This document shows, piece by piece, positions 43,008 to 53,905 of a stretch of 64,000 nucleotides of DNA. The stretch's first letter is position 1; every line of letters starts with the position of its first letter. This stretch comes from Puccinellia tenuiflora (taxonomy: Eukaryota > Streptophyta > Magnoliopsida > Poales > Poaceae): positions 216,425 to 280,424 of the forward strand of contig QRDG01000477.1 in NCBI GenBank assembly GCA_012064385.1, written 5' to 3'. The notes beneath the pieces are model-generated. The model did not search any database. It was not told the origin of the DNA and was given only the letters and a program-made list of their open reading frames with translations. The position numbers and the translations under genes were made by a program.

Positions 43008-43363
43008 GCTTCTATTACTCATAATGGATGTCGTTTCTTAGCTCGACATTAAGTTTGCAATGACTGTAATAGTAATAATATATGTAAGCTGAGACTTCCC
43101 GCTTTCTCTGGGAATATGTCTTTTCGGGCACAAGTTTGATCTGAGTATAATAGCACTTCTGTGATCTGAAGTTTATGTGTGTGGAGGTACTGATAAGGTG
43201 TTGACTTTAATAAGACGTTTTCTCAAGTGGGGATAAGATTGGGGATTTTTTTTTTTTTTTGGTCTCGGGTCATAGAGATCCAGGGTATTTATATGTTTTC
43301 GATTTGTGTTGTGAAACTAAAGCTGGAGACCTTATTCACACTTGTGTTTGGGAAGCTACCTGG
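43008..43363 (+). other. 3' UTR and flank of the intact F-box gene
   Basis: An AT-rich segment with AGTAATAATATATGTAAG near 43068-43087 is a plausible polyadenylation region. The downstream flank is cut at 43364 by the Ty3 element and continues at 47252. Confidence 0.45.
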
Positions 43364-46300
43364 TGTTATGACCCGACCTATGATTGGGTCAGATGTAACA
43401 CGATCAGGTGGATAGTCTTCCAGAAATTGAGGAAGAACAGATGAACAGCAAAGGGGAAAGGGAGAGACAGAGGAAGACACAGGAATATTTCATTTCATTC
43501 TCGATGCCGATCTGGATCCACAACCCTGGGCTTATAACTGCGCCCGACTCACCTGCCCTCTGGGCCCCACTCACACAGCTGTGCCAACTGCACGACACAC
43601 ACACGCTCAACTTGTTTCTCAAGTTTAACTTAACACACCCTTCGTCGCTGCTCTACAGCCCACGCGACTGGACACGTCACGGTGGTCTCTTTCCTTCCTC
43701 CGCCTGAGTGATGGCCATGCTGTCCATCAGCGTGACATTGCCGCCCGCTTGAGTGGCAGCTTGTCCCCAAGCTGCTGCCTGAGGAAACCTCTCGCGAAGC
43801 ACGTCGTAGTCTTCCCACGATGTCATGGTATCAGGCAACTGTGACCACTTAACCAATACCTGAACATGAGGATTATTACCTTTTCTCACCAACTTACGGT
43901 CCAGAATTGCTTCAGGTTCCACTTGTAACACATCCAGGTTGAGACCAGGAGGAAGGTCAGCAAAAATTGGAGTATGAGCTGGCACGTGTGGTTTTAATTG
44001 TGAAACATGGAAAACTGGATGTACCAGGCTGCTAGGAGGGAGTTCCAGTTCATAAGCCAATTGCCCCACCTTTGATTTTACTGTAAATGGACCGAAATAT
44101 TTGAAGGCCAGCTTAGGAAACGGTCGGTTCACGACTGACTGTTGAGCATATGGTTGCAGTTTCAAATACACTTGTTCCCCCATATTGAATTCCCTGTGGG
44201 ACCGTTTTGCATCCGCATACTTCTTCATCTTTCCTTGAGCCTTGATCAGCTGTTCTTGTAGCATTTCAGAATAGGCTACTCTGTTCTCCAACAACTGAGC
44301 TACATCCACATTGCTACTGTCAGTGGACGCTGGTAGGAACCCATGTGTCGGATCTGCCCCATATAAAGCTTTGAAAGGACTGCATCCCAATGCTGAATGG
44401 TGAGACGTGTTGTACCACTGTTCTGCTAGGGCTAACCAAGAAGACCATTTTGTGGGTGTGTCATTGACCGCGCACCTGAGGTACATTTCAAGACACTGAT
44501 TCACCCTTTCCGTCTGGCCATCCGTTTGCGGATGATATGCTGTACTCATTGCTAGTTGGGTATCACAAAGTCTGAATAACTCTTTCCAAAATGAACTGAT
44601 GAAGATTTTATCTCTATCTGACACTATTGATTTGGGTAAAGTGTGTAACTTGACTATATTCTCCAGAAAAACTTGTGCTACTGTTGCTGCTGTATATGGA
44701 TGCTTTAATGGGAAAAAATGTGCGTATTTAGTATACCTATCCACCACCACCAGAATCACTGAGTACCCTTTGGATTTAGGGAGCCCTTCGATGAAATCCA
44801 TAGATATATCTTGCCAAGGACCTTTTGGCACTTGTAGTGGCTGAAGTAAACCAGGAGGTCTACAATTTTCATGCTTGGCTTGTTGGCAGACTGAGCACTG
44901 TTGTACAAATTCAGTTACTTGCTGCTTGAGGCCTGTCCACGCAAACAATTTGTGCACGCGCTGAAATGTGTTCTGAATGCCAGAATGCCCTCCCAAAGCA
45001 GATGCATGGAAGACTTGAATTAGTTTGGTCTGTAATGCTGCGCAAGACCCAATCCATATCTTTCCCTCTTTCCTAATCAAGCCATCAACCAGGGCAAAAC
45101 CCTCTTCATCCGGACTATGGATAGCCAGCTGTTGCAGCAAAGTTTGAGCCTGAGGGTCATTTGCATACGAATTCAGCACTTCCTGTAACCAGACTGGTTG
45201 TACGACTGAAATTGCATTGAAATCAGCTAACTGTGCCACTCTAGATAGAGCATCTGCTGCCTTGTTATCCTTCCCTTTTTTGTACTGAAATTGGTATTGG
45301 AGGCCAATCAGTTTAGTCATTGCTTTCTTCTGCAACTCAGATGCCAGTGACTGATTTGCTAAGTGACACAAACTCTTGTGATCTGTCCGAATAACAAACA
45401 ATCCTCTGCTCAGATATGACCTCCATTTGTCGATAGCCATGATGATAGCTAGAAACTCCTTCTCATATATTGACAGTTTCTGATTCTGTTGCCCTAATGC
45501 TTTGCTGTAGTATGCTATAGGATGACCCTCCTGAGCTAACACTGCTCCAATTCCACTTGCACATGCATCAGTTTCAATGACGAACTGTTTAGTAAAGTCT
45601 GGCAAGGCTAACACTGGTGTGGAAGCCATTGCTTGTTTCAGCAGGTCAAAAGCTTGCTGAGCTTGTTCAGTCCACAAGAACTGCTTGTTCTTCTGTAGTA
45701 ACATAGTTAGTGGCTTTGCCAGAATCCCATATGCTGCCACATGCCTTCTGTAATAACCTGTGAAGCCCAGAAAACCCCTTAATTGAGTCAAATTTGTTGG
45801 TACTGGCCAATTCACCATTGCCTGTATTTTCTGTGGGTCTGTTGCTACCCCTTTTGCAGAGATGATATACCCCAAATATTCTAGTTGTGCTGAGGCAAAC
45901 ACACATTTACTTGCTTTAGCATACAACTGGTGTTGTTGCAAGACTTGGAACACTTGCTGCAAATGAAGCACATGAGCTGCCAGAGTTGGGCTGTACACTA
46001 GAATATCATCCATGAATACTAGGACAAATTTTCTCATCATTGGAGCAAAAATTGAGTTCATCAGGCATTGAAATGTTGCTGGGGCATTTGTCAAGCCAAA
46101 GGGCATGACTCTAAACTGAAAATGACCATGATGGGTTTTAAAAGCTGTTTTCGCCTCATCTGCTTCCACCATTCTTATCTGATGATACCCACTTCTCAAG
46201 TCCAGCTTGGAAAAATAGGTTGACCCAGCCAACTCATCCAGTAGCTCCTCCACAATGGGGATTGGAAATTTGTTCTTCACTGTTGCTAAATTCAACTTCC

Positions 46301-47251
46301 TGTAATCAACACAGAAGCGCCAAGTATTATCCTTCTTCTTGACTAACAGCACAGGAGAGGCAAAAGGGCTCAAACTAGGGGATACAACGCCAGCCTGAAT
46401 CATTTCTGCCACTTGTCTTTCTATCTCATCTTTCTGATGGGGAGCATATCTATAGGGTCTTGTGTTGACTGGTGTCGTGTTGGGAAATAAGGTAATTGCG
46501 TGATCAAAGCTTCTGTGTGGTGGAAGCTGCTTGGGTTCCCCAAACACATCTGCAAATTTGTCCAACACCTCTTGCACTTCATGAGGGATTTCACTGGCTT
46601 GGTCTGCAGAAGCAGGCATGACCACAGCTACTGCCCATAATTCATTTGAGTTGTACCACTCTTCAATTTGATGAAAGGAGGCTTCCTCGAGCATTTCCTT
46701 TGGAGCAGCACCTACTCCATGTAACCTGACTTGTTTGCCTTGATATTCAAACTCAATCCACTTCTCCTCCCAATCACATGTCATGGGCCTGAATTTAGAA
46801 AGCCAATCCATGCCTAAGACTGCATCATAACCTCCCAGATCAACCACTTTCATCTTTTGTGAGAAGGACAACTCTTGTATGTTCCAAGAGAAATCTGGAA
46901 TTTCCGCAGAGCAAGACAGCAAATCGCCATTAGCCACTTTCACTTGTAATACTGGTGTAGGTTGAGTCTGTAGTTGCCATTTCTGTACCAACTCTTGATT
47001 CAAAAAACTGTGAGAACTCCCCGAATCCACTAGTAACAAGATCGTTTGTGTACCAACAGTAGCTCTCAAACTAATTGTTTTACTACTGGTGGTTCCCAGC
47101 AAGGCATACAAGGAAATGTGACACTCAGTTGAAGAGGGCTGGATCCACAACCCTGGGCTTATAACTGCGCCCGACTCACCTGCCCTCTGGGCCCCACTCA
47201 CACAGCTGTGCCAACTGCACGACACACACACGCTCAACTTGAGAAACAAGT
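43364..47251 (-). mobile_element. Ty3/Gypsy chromovirus-like element, 5' LTR and gag deleted
   Basis: The 3' LTR is about 43364-43679 (plus-strand left end TGTTATGACCCGACC, right end GACACGTCA). About 100 bp of the same LTR recurs, apparently without change, at 47138-47240 and is fused directly to the protease region of pol. Gag, the primer site and most of the 5' LTR are gone. It sits in the 3' flank of the F-box gene. CCTGG occurs just left (43359-43363) and near the right border (47259-47263), but I cannot prove it is the target duplication. Confidence 0.85.
43677..47249 (-). CDS. Ty3/Gypsy pol polyprotein (PR-RT-RH-IN), uninterrupted
   Basis: 1190 codons without a stop. The first 37 residues are LTR-derived. 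Aspartic protease LLVDSGSSHSFLN (D75); reverse transcriptase about 300-470 with VFMDDILVYS (413-416); RNase H about 555-670 (ETDACASGIGAVL, IRTDHKSLCHL). Integrase has a zinc finger (H748, H755, C785, C788) and catalytic D818 (SMDFIEG), D878 (IVSDRD) and E914 (QTDGQTERVN). A chromodomain-like end reads HVQVLVKWSQLPDTMTSWED. All key residues are present. Gag and a complete 5' LTR are missing, so the element cannot move by itself, although the enzyme ORF could act in trans if expressed. Confidence 0.9.
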   Translation of the reverse strand: MFLKLSVCVSCSWHSCVSGAQRAGESGAVISPGLWIQPSSTECHISLYALLGTTSSKTISLRATVGTQTILLLVDSGSSHSFLNQELVQKWQLQTQPTPVLQVKVANGDLLSCSAEIPDFSWNIQELSFSQKMKVVDLGGYDAVLGMDWLSKFRPMTCDWEEKWIEFEYQGKQVRLHGVGAAPKEMLEEASFHQIEEWYNSNELWAVAVVMPASADQASEIPHEVQEVLDKFADVFGEPKQLPPHRSFDHAITLFPNTTPVNTRPYRYAPHQKDEIERQVAEMIQAGVVSPSLSPFASPVLLVKKKDNTWRFCVDYRKLNLATVKNKFPIPIVEELLDELAGSTYFSKLDLRSGYHQIRMVEADEAKTAFKTHHGHFQFRVMPFGLTNAPATFQCLMNSIFAPMMRKFVLVFMDDILVYSPTLAAHVLHLQQVFQVLQQHQLYAKASKCVFASAQLEYLGYIISAKGVATDPQKIQAMVNWPVPTNLTQLRGFLGFTGYYRRHVAAYGILAKPLTMLLQKNKQFLWTEQAQQAFDLLKQAMASTPVLALPDFTKQFVIETDACASGIGAVLAQEGHPIAYYSKALGQQNQKLSIYEKEFLAIIMAIDKWRSYLSRGLFVIRTDHKSLCHLANQSLASELQKKAMTKLIGLQYQFQYKKGKDNKAADALSRVAQLADFNAISVVQPVWLQEVLNSYANDPQAQTLLQQLAIHSPDEEGFALVDGLIRKEGKIWIGSCAALQTKLIQVFHASALGGHSGIQNTFQRVHKLFAWTGLKQQVTEFVQQCSVCQQAKHENCRPPGLLQPLQVPKGPWQDISMDFIEGLPKSKGYSVILVVVDRYTKYAHFFPLKHPYTAATVAQVFLENIVKLHTLPKSIVSDRDKIFISSFWKELFRLCDTQLAMSTAYHPQTDGQTERVNQCLEMYLRCAVNDTPTKWSSWLALAEQWYNTSHHSALGCSPFKALYGADPTHGFLPASTDSSNVDVAQLLENRVAYSEMLQEQLIKAQGKMKKYADAKRSHREFNMGEQVYLKLQPYAQQSVVNRPFPKLAFKYFGPFTVKSKVGQLAYELELPPSSLVHPVFHVSQLKPHVPAHTPIFADLPPGLNLDVLQVEPEAILDRKLVRKGNNPHVQVLVKWSQLPDTMTSWEDYDVLRERFPQAAAWGQAATQAGGNVTLMDSMAITQAEEGKRPP

Positions 47252-49164
47252 ATCATAACCTGGCTAGGGTGTTAACAATTATCCAAGCTGTATATCATAA
47301 CCTGGTAAAGAAACTTCACTGTAGGAAATGTTTCTTCTGAACATCAGATTTTTGGACTTTGCCTCACAAATCTCTTTTCACTTTAGCAAAAGAGATTTCT
47401 TTCTTTTGTCTATAACTTTGTCGATTAAACTTTTACTCTGATAATTTATGATATTTTGGAACTAGCAAGAACCTCACAGTTTACAGTTAGTCCATGTATC
47501 AGTATATTCCAGTATAGCCAACTTCATTGCTGCAATTTATATGTAACATAAGAAGGTAATTTTAACCAAAGATGTTCCCCTGAAGAGGAGATATGACACA
47601 CACGTATTGCCCCTGTAAGTGGGACAAAACTTTCATCTTTGTTTTCAAAGAATGCCTCATTGGAAAAATATGTGTTGCAAGTATATGTTGGTTTACTAGG
47701 TCCATCACCGGTCGTTTTGGCATCTCAGAATATGGTCTGTTTAGCACATGTGGTATCACAATGCGTATCCAAACAAGAAATCATGAAAAAAGAATAGTAA
47801 AATAGAAAATAAATTCGTTTCATAAAGAATATGGTCTGTTTAGCACATGTGGTTGCGACAATGAGAATTAAAAAAAATAGGAAAAAAAAGAATAGTATAA
47901 GAGAAAATAATTTTGTTGCTCAAAGGGAGTGTAGCCGTGTAAGCTTGCATTGCTGATAATGGATTTATTTTCTTAGTTTTATGGTACTTCTGTAACGGCC
48001 ATATAATGGTGTCTGAATATTGAAGCTGAGGTTTCCCACTTGTTCTGGAAGCCGTCTGGTTTCGGTCAAAGTTCGATAATGTTCGTGGTCTTAAATTAGT
48101 GTGCTGAGGTTATTAGAAGCTGATGCTTTAAATCTGAAACATATTCTCAAGCCAAGGGTAAGACTGAAGATTTTGACTTTTGTTCTTGGTGTCTGGGTTC
48201 AAACGTCTTTTGAGGGAACAGTTAAGTGGACAGTTCTCCAAGGTGTATAACATAACCATGTAAAAAGAAATTTTGCTCTTGCTGAGATTTATGGTATGCA
48301 ATTCAAAAATCTGACTCTGAGATGTAACTAAGATGCACTGATGTGGTTTTCTCTGATAACTATGATCTTCTGAAACTAATGAGGACTACGCAGCTCCCTG
48401 GACAGTCGACGTATCGGTTGCCTTTGAAAAATTCAGAGTCTTCTTGCAGCATAGAAGATGGTAAGATTAACCAAATAATTATCTCTTGAAAAGGAGGAGG
48501 GATAAGTAACCCAGCAGGCATTTTGCCATGTGCTGATGCGAACATATGTGTTCTTCATGAACTGTCTTACCACTTGGATATCAGTGAGCTTTTATGGACA
48601 GCAGGGCTGCGGCTCCTGGTGCTCATAACATTTGCTCGCCGGTGTGGCCTGGAAGGGTCGAATGGAGCAGTGGTCTGGGCGGCGGTCACGGGCTGTGGAC
48701 GATTTCATGTGGTGCCAGCTACTGCTGCTGTGTGGCCTGTTTCTTTGTAGGTCTAGCAGTATTTGCTATATTTGCCTTGGTTGACGCACGTTTTCGCAGC
48801 TTGTCTTAAAGCTGGAGATGAAGTGTTCAATGGAACTGATGGGCATTGTGCAAACAGAGGAAACTGAAATGTCAGCTGGCATTGTGAGTGTCAGTTCTGC
48901 TTTCATGGAAGGCAAGAAATAGACCTATTTTCAAGCCATGTTGGCATCAGATCAGTCTTTGCAAGGTTGGTGTATGCGCGTGGTTGTTCTGTTTTGCAGA
49001 ATTTTGAACCAAGTCTGAACTAAATGGGTTCAATATGCTTGTCCCAGAAAAACAAATCAAGATTATATGAACTTTAAGATTTCATAAGTTTTATGTATAT
49101 GTTCTGTAAAACCCACTGGGTTCAATAATATCCGAAAATTAAGCACCAAACCGAAGGTTCTCCA
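47252..49164 (+). other. F-box 3' flank duplications, no gene
   Basis: 47280-47590 is colinear with 21650-21965. 47935-48500 (TTGCATTGCTGATAATGG...CTTGAAAAGGAGG) is colinear with 59125-59925, downstream of another F-box relic. So two successive gene-flank copies lie here, although only one gene (41880-43007) precedes them. No intact frame lies in 48500-49164. Confidence 0.55.
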
Positions 49165-49617
49165 AATTATGTCAAGAGGTACTAAAGTTCGCAGCAGCTG
49201 TTGGTTGCAGCAGTCTGAGAATGCGCTTCAGTACTTGGACGGGCCAACATCTCTGCGCCTGGCCAGGCCCTTTGGGATCAGAGTCGTGGATGGGCTTCAG
49301 TTCTTCGATTGGGCTGGGCTTCGATCCTTGGTCTCCTACACTATTCCCATTCGCTTCACTCTGCTCTGCTCCACTGCACAACGGCGGCGAGAGAAAGGAG
49401 TAGGGGCGCCGTCATCCACCGACTACCTGAGCGAGAAAGAGACGAGCGGCGCCGCCGACCGTATACCTCACAATCGCCTGCAGCGTGCGACGATTCGAGG
49501 TGGGCGTCTCCTTCTCGACCTCCTTAGTTTTTTTCTTTTCTTCTATCTACGTGCCAGGCTTAATTTCCCCTTGATTTATACAGTGGAGCCAGGAGAGCGT
49601 GCTCAGGGGGGAGCTGG
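49165..49617 (+). promoter_or_regulatory. Promoter and 5' UTR of the second F-box gene
   Basis: A GC-rich leader ends at a donor CGATTCGAG|GTGGGCG (49499/49500). An acceptor TTTATACAG at 49574-49582 is followed by the second leader exon, which contains the ATG at 49618. No TATA box could be fixed with confidence. Confidence 0.45.
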
Positions 49618-52615
49618 ATGGCGGATCCTGCTCCGATTCCCCAAGGGTAAGATCCAGTTTCTCTGCTGGTCTGCTGGATTGAAAAAAAAACTGCTATTGA
49701 TCTGGTATTTCTGGTTTGACTGTATTTTGCTTAATGGGGGATATTTTCTTGGAAAAGCACAGTTGATTCCCTAGGTCATTGCAGAGTTGACCTGCATCAG
49801 GCAAGTAAAACTGATTTGTCTTACTCGTCTCATGCCTACTGGAGTCAGTTTTTCGAAGTTCCTTCCCAACAAGAGCCTGACTGTAGGTGTATCCGGTGAA
49901 AAAAAGGAACCCGAACTAAAAAATTACACACACACGCACAAAAGATGCTGGGAGTCCAAATCAAAATCCTGCGGATACACCTACAGAGAAGACTTAATTG
50001 TTTTCTTGAGATTTTGTATAGCTACCAATCCTCACCTAGTTAAGCACCTGGAGCTCAACTGTTTGACTAGTTTTTGTTCCTCACATATCCCAATTCTTGT
50101 TAAGCCTCCTATTGTTTCGTGTACCTCTGAAAACCATATTTGTCAAATCTGCCTGCGGAAGGTTGGTTTGTCCACAATCAAAAAGTATTACATTCATCCG
50201 CATTGCTATATCTATGAACCTTTTCGAGTGCTACTGCAGCCTTCTTAAATCCTGTCATTCATTGTTAATATTCTCCCTCCAGATTGATTTTGTTAAAAGA
50301 AATCATTCTGCTGCTTGATCACATTTTTATGTGTCTGCAACCATGTTGATCGAAGAAAATCAGTCCGTTTGATTGCATTTGTTTGACGCTCCCGCTATTT
50401 TGCAACCACGTTGATTAAGAGCCACCCAGTTTCTCTCTATTTTACGCAAATTGAGTTCAGATACATGGATGGATGTATGCCTGTTATGTGTTCGATTTTT
50501 CCTTCCAACAAACGTTGATTAAAGAAATCGGTCTATTGATTATATTTGTTGTGTTTGCAACTACTTTGATCATTGAAATATGGCCATTGATTATTGTGTT
50601 TGCTTGTCCCTGCTGCTGCTGTTTCAGGGCTGATCCCACTCCAAGAGCGGCATGTGTGGATGCGAAGAGGCTGTGGTATTCCGCGACGGAGGACAGCCCC
50701 GTATCCAAGGTCCTCGATGACCACTATACTAGTTCCTGGATGACCACTATACTAGTTCCTGGCCGACGCCTGTGCCCCCGCTAGATGACGAGAATCTCCT
50801 CCAGGAGATCCTCTTCCGTCTCCCTCCGAAGCCATCCTCCCTTCCACGTGCCTCCCTCGTCTGCAAGCACTGGCGAATCATCCTCTCTGATCCCAAGTTC
50901 CTCAAACGTTTCCGCAAGCATCACCGGAAACCTCCTCTGCTCGGCTTCTTCGCCGGGAATGTTGTCACAGCATACATGTTCACTCCCGTCCTGGACTCGC
51001 CTGACCGCATCCCGGCTGTGCGCTTCTCCATGCCGCAGAGCCAAAGCCCCTGTGGGCATTGGAACTTCCTTGGCTGCCGCCATGGCCTCGCTGTTCTGAT
51101 CAATGACTATCAACGTGCGGTTGTCGTGTGGGATACTCTCACCGGCCAGCAGCGCCATGTGCCTTTGCTGCCTTGGCTTTGCAACGCCAAAAGGGAGAGT
51201 TATTCCCTCTATCATGCCGCAGTGATGTGCGCTGATGCTGAAGATGGGCATGTGCATGGCGACTGCTTCTCAAGCCCGTTCAGACTGGTTTTGATCTTCG
51301 GCGGAAGCACGAAAATATTCACTTGGCTCTACGAATCGGCGTGTGGCTTATGGGGAAATATTGCCTCGACGACGAGTACATATATGATTCTTCGGATAAG
51401 GCCCAGCATCCTCATCGGGAATGCAGCTTACTGGTTGTTTAATGAAGGTGACATCCTTGCATTTGATATTAAAAGGCAGACCCTTGATGTGATCGAGAAG
51501 CCGGTAGACATCCATCAGACTGATTGCTGGTCCTTTCAGCTCTTGCAGACAGATGATGATAGTGGCCTTCACCTCGCAGTTATGTCGGAATTGAGCATCC
51601 AGTTATGGAAGAGAAAATTGAGCTCTGATGGTGTTGTCGGATGGGTACGGCTGCAGAAAATCATTCAACTGGAAGGGCTCTTGCCACCGACCATGCTTAG
51701 CAACCACAAAAAGATGGTTATGGTGGGGTATGACGAGGAGTCAAATATGATTGTTCTGAATACATATATTGGTGACTTCATGCTTCAACTTGAGTCGATG
51801 CAGTTCAGAACAATCTATGAAATCAGAAATTGCTACGATAGTTACAAGATCCATTTCGCCTACAGTAATTTCTACACTGCAGGTATTTCACTCAAGTTAC
51901 TATGGTATGTGTTTGCTGTATTTTGTTTCACGTTATTAAGGGTCGACTATATAGATAAGAACTTGATTTGTTCGTTTTTTATCAGTCCGGAAATCTTATG
52001 GCAAGCAGGTAATATAAATTCTGTACATTATTACTGGGCTAATTTGAATCTAGAACATAAATATAACTATTGCTATTGAGTTGTATTGATCTCTTCATCA
52101 GAAGTAACTGGTAACAACAGCACTAAAAGAACATAGTGAAACCATCTGATGTGTGAAATAGTTAATCGCACAGTTGGAAGCTTAAAGTTTTTTATATTTT
52201 TCCTTTCAATATATTACCTTGTAAGATAATGTTTATCTTTATTGATCTTGATAGTAGTCATCAACTCATAACATCATGTATTTTATTTTTTATTGAAAAT
52301 ACAACTAGTTCTTTAAATTAAAATAGTACTAAGTACTGCCCATTCTGTGACGAGATTTCTTGATCTGTACAGATTCTCTTTTGGATACTTCTGACACTTA
52401 TTTTTCTCTAAACTGTCTTAATACTTCTTGGTAAAGATTGTTACTCATGCACCTGACAAATGGATGTGGCATCATTTATCGTACTTGTCACCAAAGCTTG
52501 CCCTGTCTTCATTGGTGGAAATTGGCTTCATTTCTTGTTTTTTCATTGTTTTATTGGGCGTCTTTTGCTTGTAGGGAGAAGAGTTGGGTGGAAATGGGTC
52601 GATCAGAAACTATGA
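49618..52615 (+). pseudogene. F-box protein gene, frameshifted by a 23-bp tandem duplication
   Basis: Exons inferred: 49618-49646 (MADPAPIPQ), 50628-51882 and 52575-52615. Exon 2 runs ADPTPRAACVDAKRLWYSAT, then VSKVLDDHYTSSW, where a 23-bp direct duplication (50716-50761) shifts the frame to a stop at the CGCTAG around 50780. The rest of the protein is intact in the other frame: PPLDDENLLQEILFRLPPKP and ASLVCKHWRIILSDPKFLKRFRK (F-box), then a WNFLGCRHGLAVLI-type C-terminal domain to MLQLESMQF and FYTAG. The last exon adds RRVGWKWVDQKL and a stop. The long open frame from about 50772 starts with GTG, not ATG, so it is not a start in plants. The family is the grass F-box type seen as a relic at 590-1250. 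Confidence 0.75.
50716..50761. repeat. 23-bp perfect tandem duplication
   Basis: Two adjoining copies of GATGACCACTATACTAGTTC plus CTG (50716-50738, 50739-50761). With one copy removed the two halves of the F-box reading frame join in phase, so the duplication is the cause of the frameshift. Confidence 0.92.
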
Positions 52616-53160
52616 ACACATGAGATCTGCCAATGTGCTATGTTGGTTGAACAGATTAGGTAAATTTATCTTTCTGCGTGTGTATATATCCTTTTTTGTT
52701 AATTAATTTATAAGATGGCCTATGATCTATTGTTATAGGTTTCCGGTGCATGAATTTAATTAATCTTTATACTGTCTAGTTCTTACATTTCAAAGGGCAT
52801 GCCTATGAGTTACATACCAGATGTTTCTGCTTTGTATTATGTGAGCCTCTCATATGTACATGATGCGCAAAGCGAACCTCGAATGGCTTGACAATCTAGG
52901 AAGTTTAGTTTTTGTCTCTAATGGAAGTATTGATTTAATGATCTCTTAATAGTTTCTACTGTGACCGTGTGTACTTATGTAGCAAAAAAGTTGAGAACAT
53001 ATCAATTATGGAGGTTGAAGGTGTACCATCACAAACTAATCGGTCTTCTTTTTCTGTTCTCTGTTTGTGATGTTAGTTCTGCCCAATAAAGCTTGGATGA
53101 TTCTGCTATGGTTTTTTCTGTATTGATCTTTGTAAATCGTCCATAACTGTCTCTAAGTAG
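52616..53160. other. 3' flank of the second F-box gene, nothing further seen
   Basis: AT-rich and without domains. Likely 3' UTR of the preceding gene in its first part. Confidence 0.35.
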
Positions 53161-53164
53161 TATT

Positions 53165-53375
53165 CTTGGTCAAAAGATGGCTGCGACTCTGGAAGCCTCC
53201 ATGCCCAAATAAAGTTAAGATGTTGGTGCGGAGAATTGCTCACAAGTCACTGGCGCTTCGCTGCGGGGTATGCGCCTAGATGATGAACGATGCGGCAGAA
53301 CATGCGAAGATGATGCCCATCTGTTTGTGAAGTGTAAACAAGTGAAGGCTGTCTAGAGGGTGGAGCACATTATTG
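53165..53375 (+). mobile_element. LINE zinc-binding-domain fragment
   Basis: The plus strand reads RLWKPPCPNKVKMLVRRIAH and KSLALRCG, then MRLDDERCGR...CEDDAHLFVKCKQVKAV. This is the zinc-binding domain found at the C-terminus of plant LINE polymerases. Only about 70 codons remain, with indels. Confidence 0.7.
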
Positions 53376-53905
53376 ATGATGCATATTATTTAGAGGATAG
53401 AGCTGGTTGATTGTTGGTTGCAGTCTGAAACCATCAGGGAGAGCGGGTTGTGGGCAGCTGAAGAGGGCAGTGGAAGGAAGCTGGACTCATCCAAGGAAGA
53501 GCTCGGTTCCAGCCAGGGCTGGGGGAATATTCAGACCCTTTTGAGTCTGAAATAGGGGCAGTGGACCTGCTGGGTGCCATCAGGAATTCAGGATACAACT
53601 TGGAACTGATTCAAAATTACTAATTATGGATTTGGATCAAAGGAAGTTGCACTACTCCGTGGAGGCTGTGGTGATTGAAAACCTCAAGTTCCAGTGCAAC
53701 CGGTGCTTCCAGTACCACGTACTCCTGGGTGAGCTTCGACATCACCTGCTCTTTCCCCTTCCGCCGAGCGAGCCTGTAGTGCTACCCGGACAACATAGTC
53801 GGTGCAGAGCAAGGCGGCAGTGCGATGATCATTGGCAACCATCCTGTCTTCCTCTGTGGTTCTTGTAGGTGCATGTCTGTTAATGCTGATAAATTCCCTT
53901 CCGTT

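Noticed and set aside
43359..47263. CCTGG as target duplication of the Ty3 element
   Set aside because: The right copy lies a few bases beyond an irregular border and the word also occurs elsewhere in this flank (about 47299), so it is not decisive.
50772..52079. Intact 435-residue F-box gene starting at 50772
   Set aside because: The frame opens with GTG, its upstream exon is out of phase because of the 23-bp duplication, and the last 65 codons read through the intron donor at 51883.
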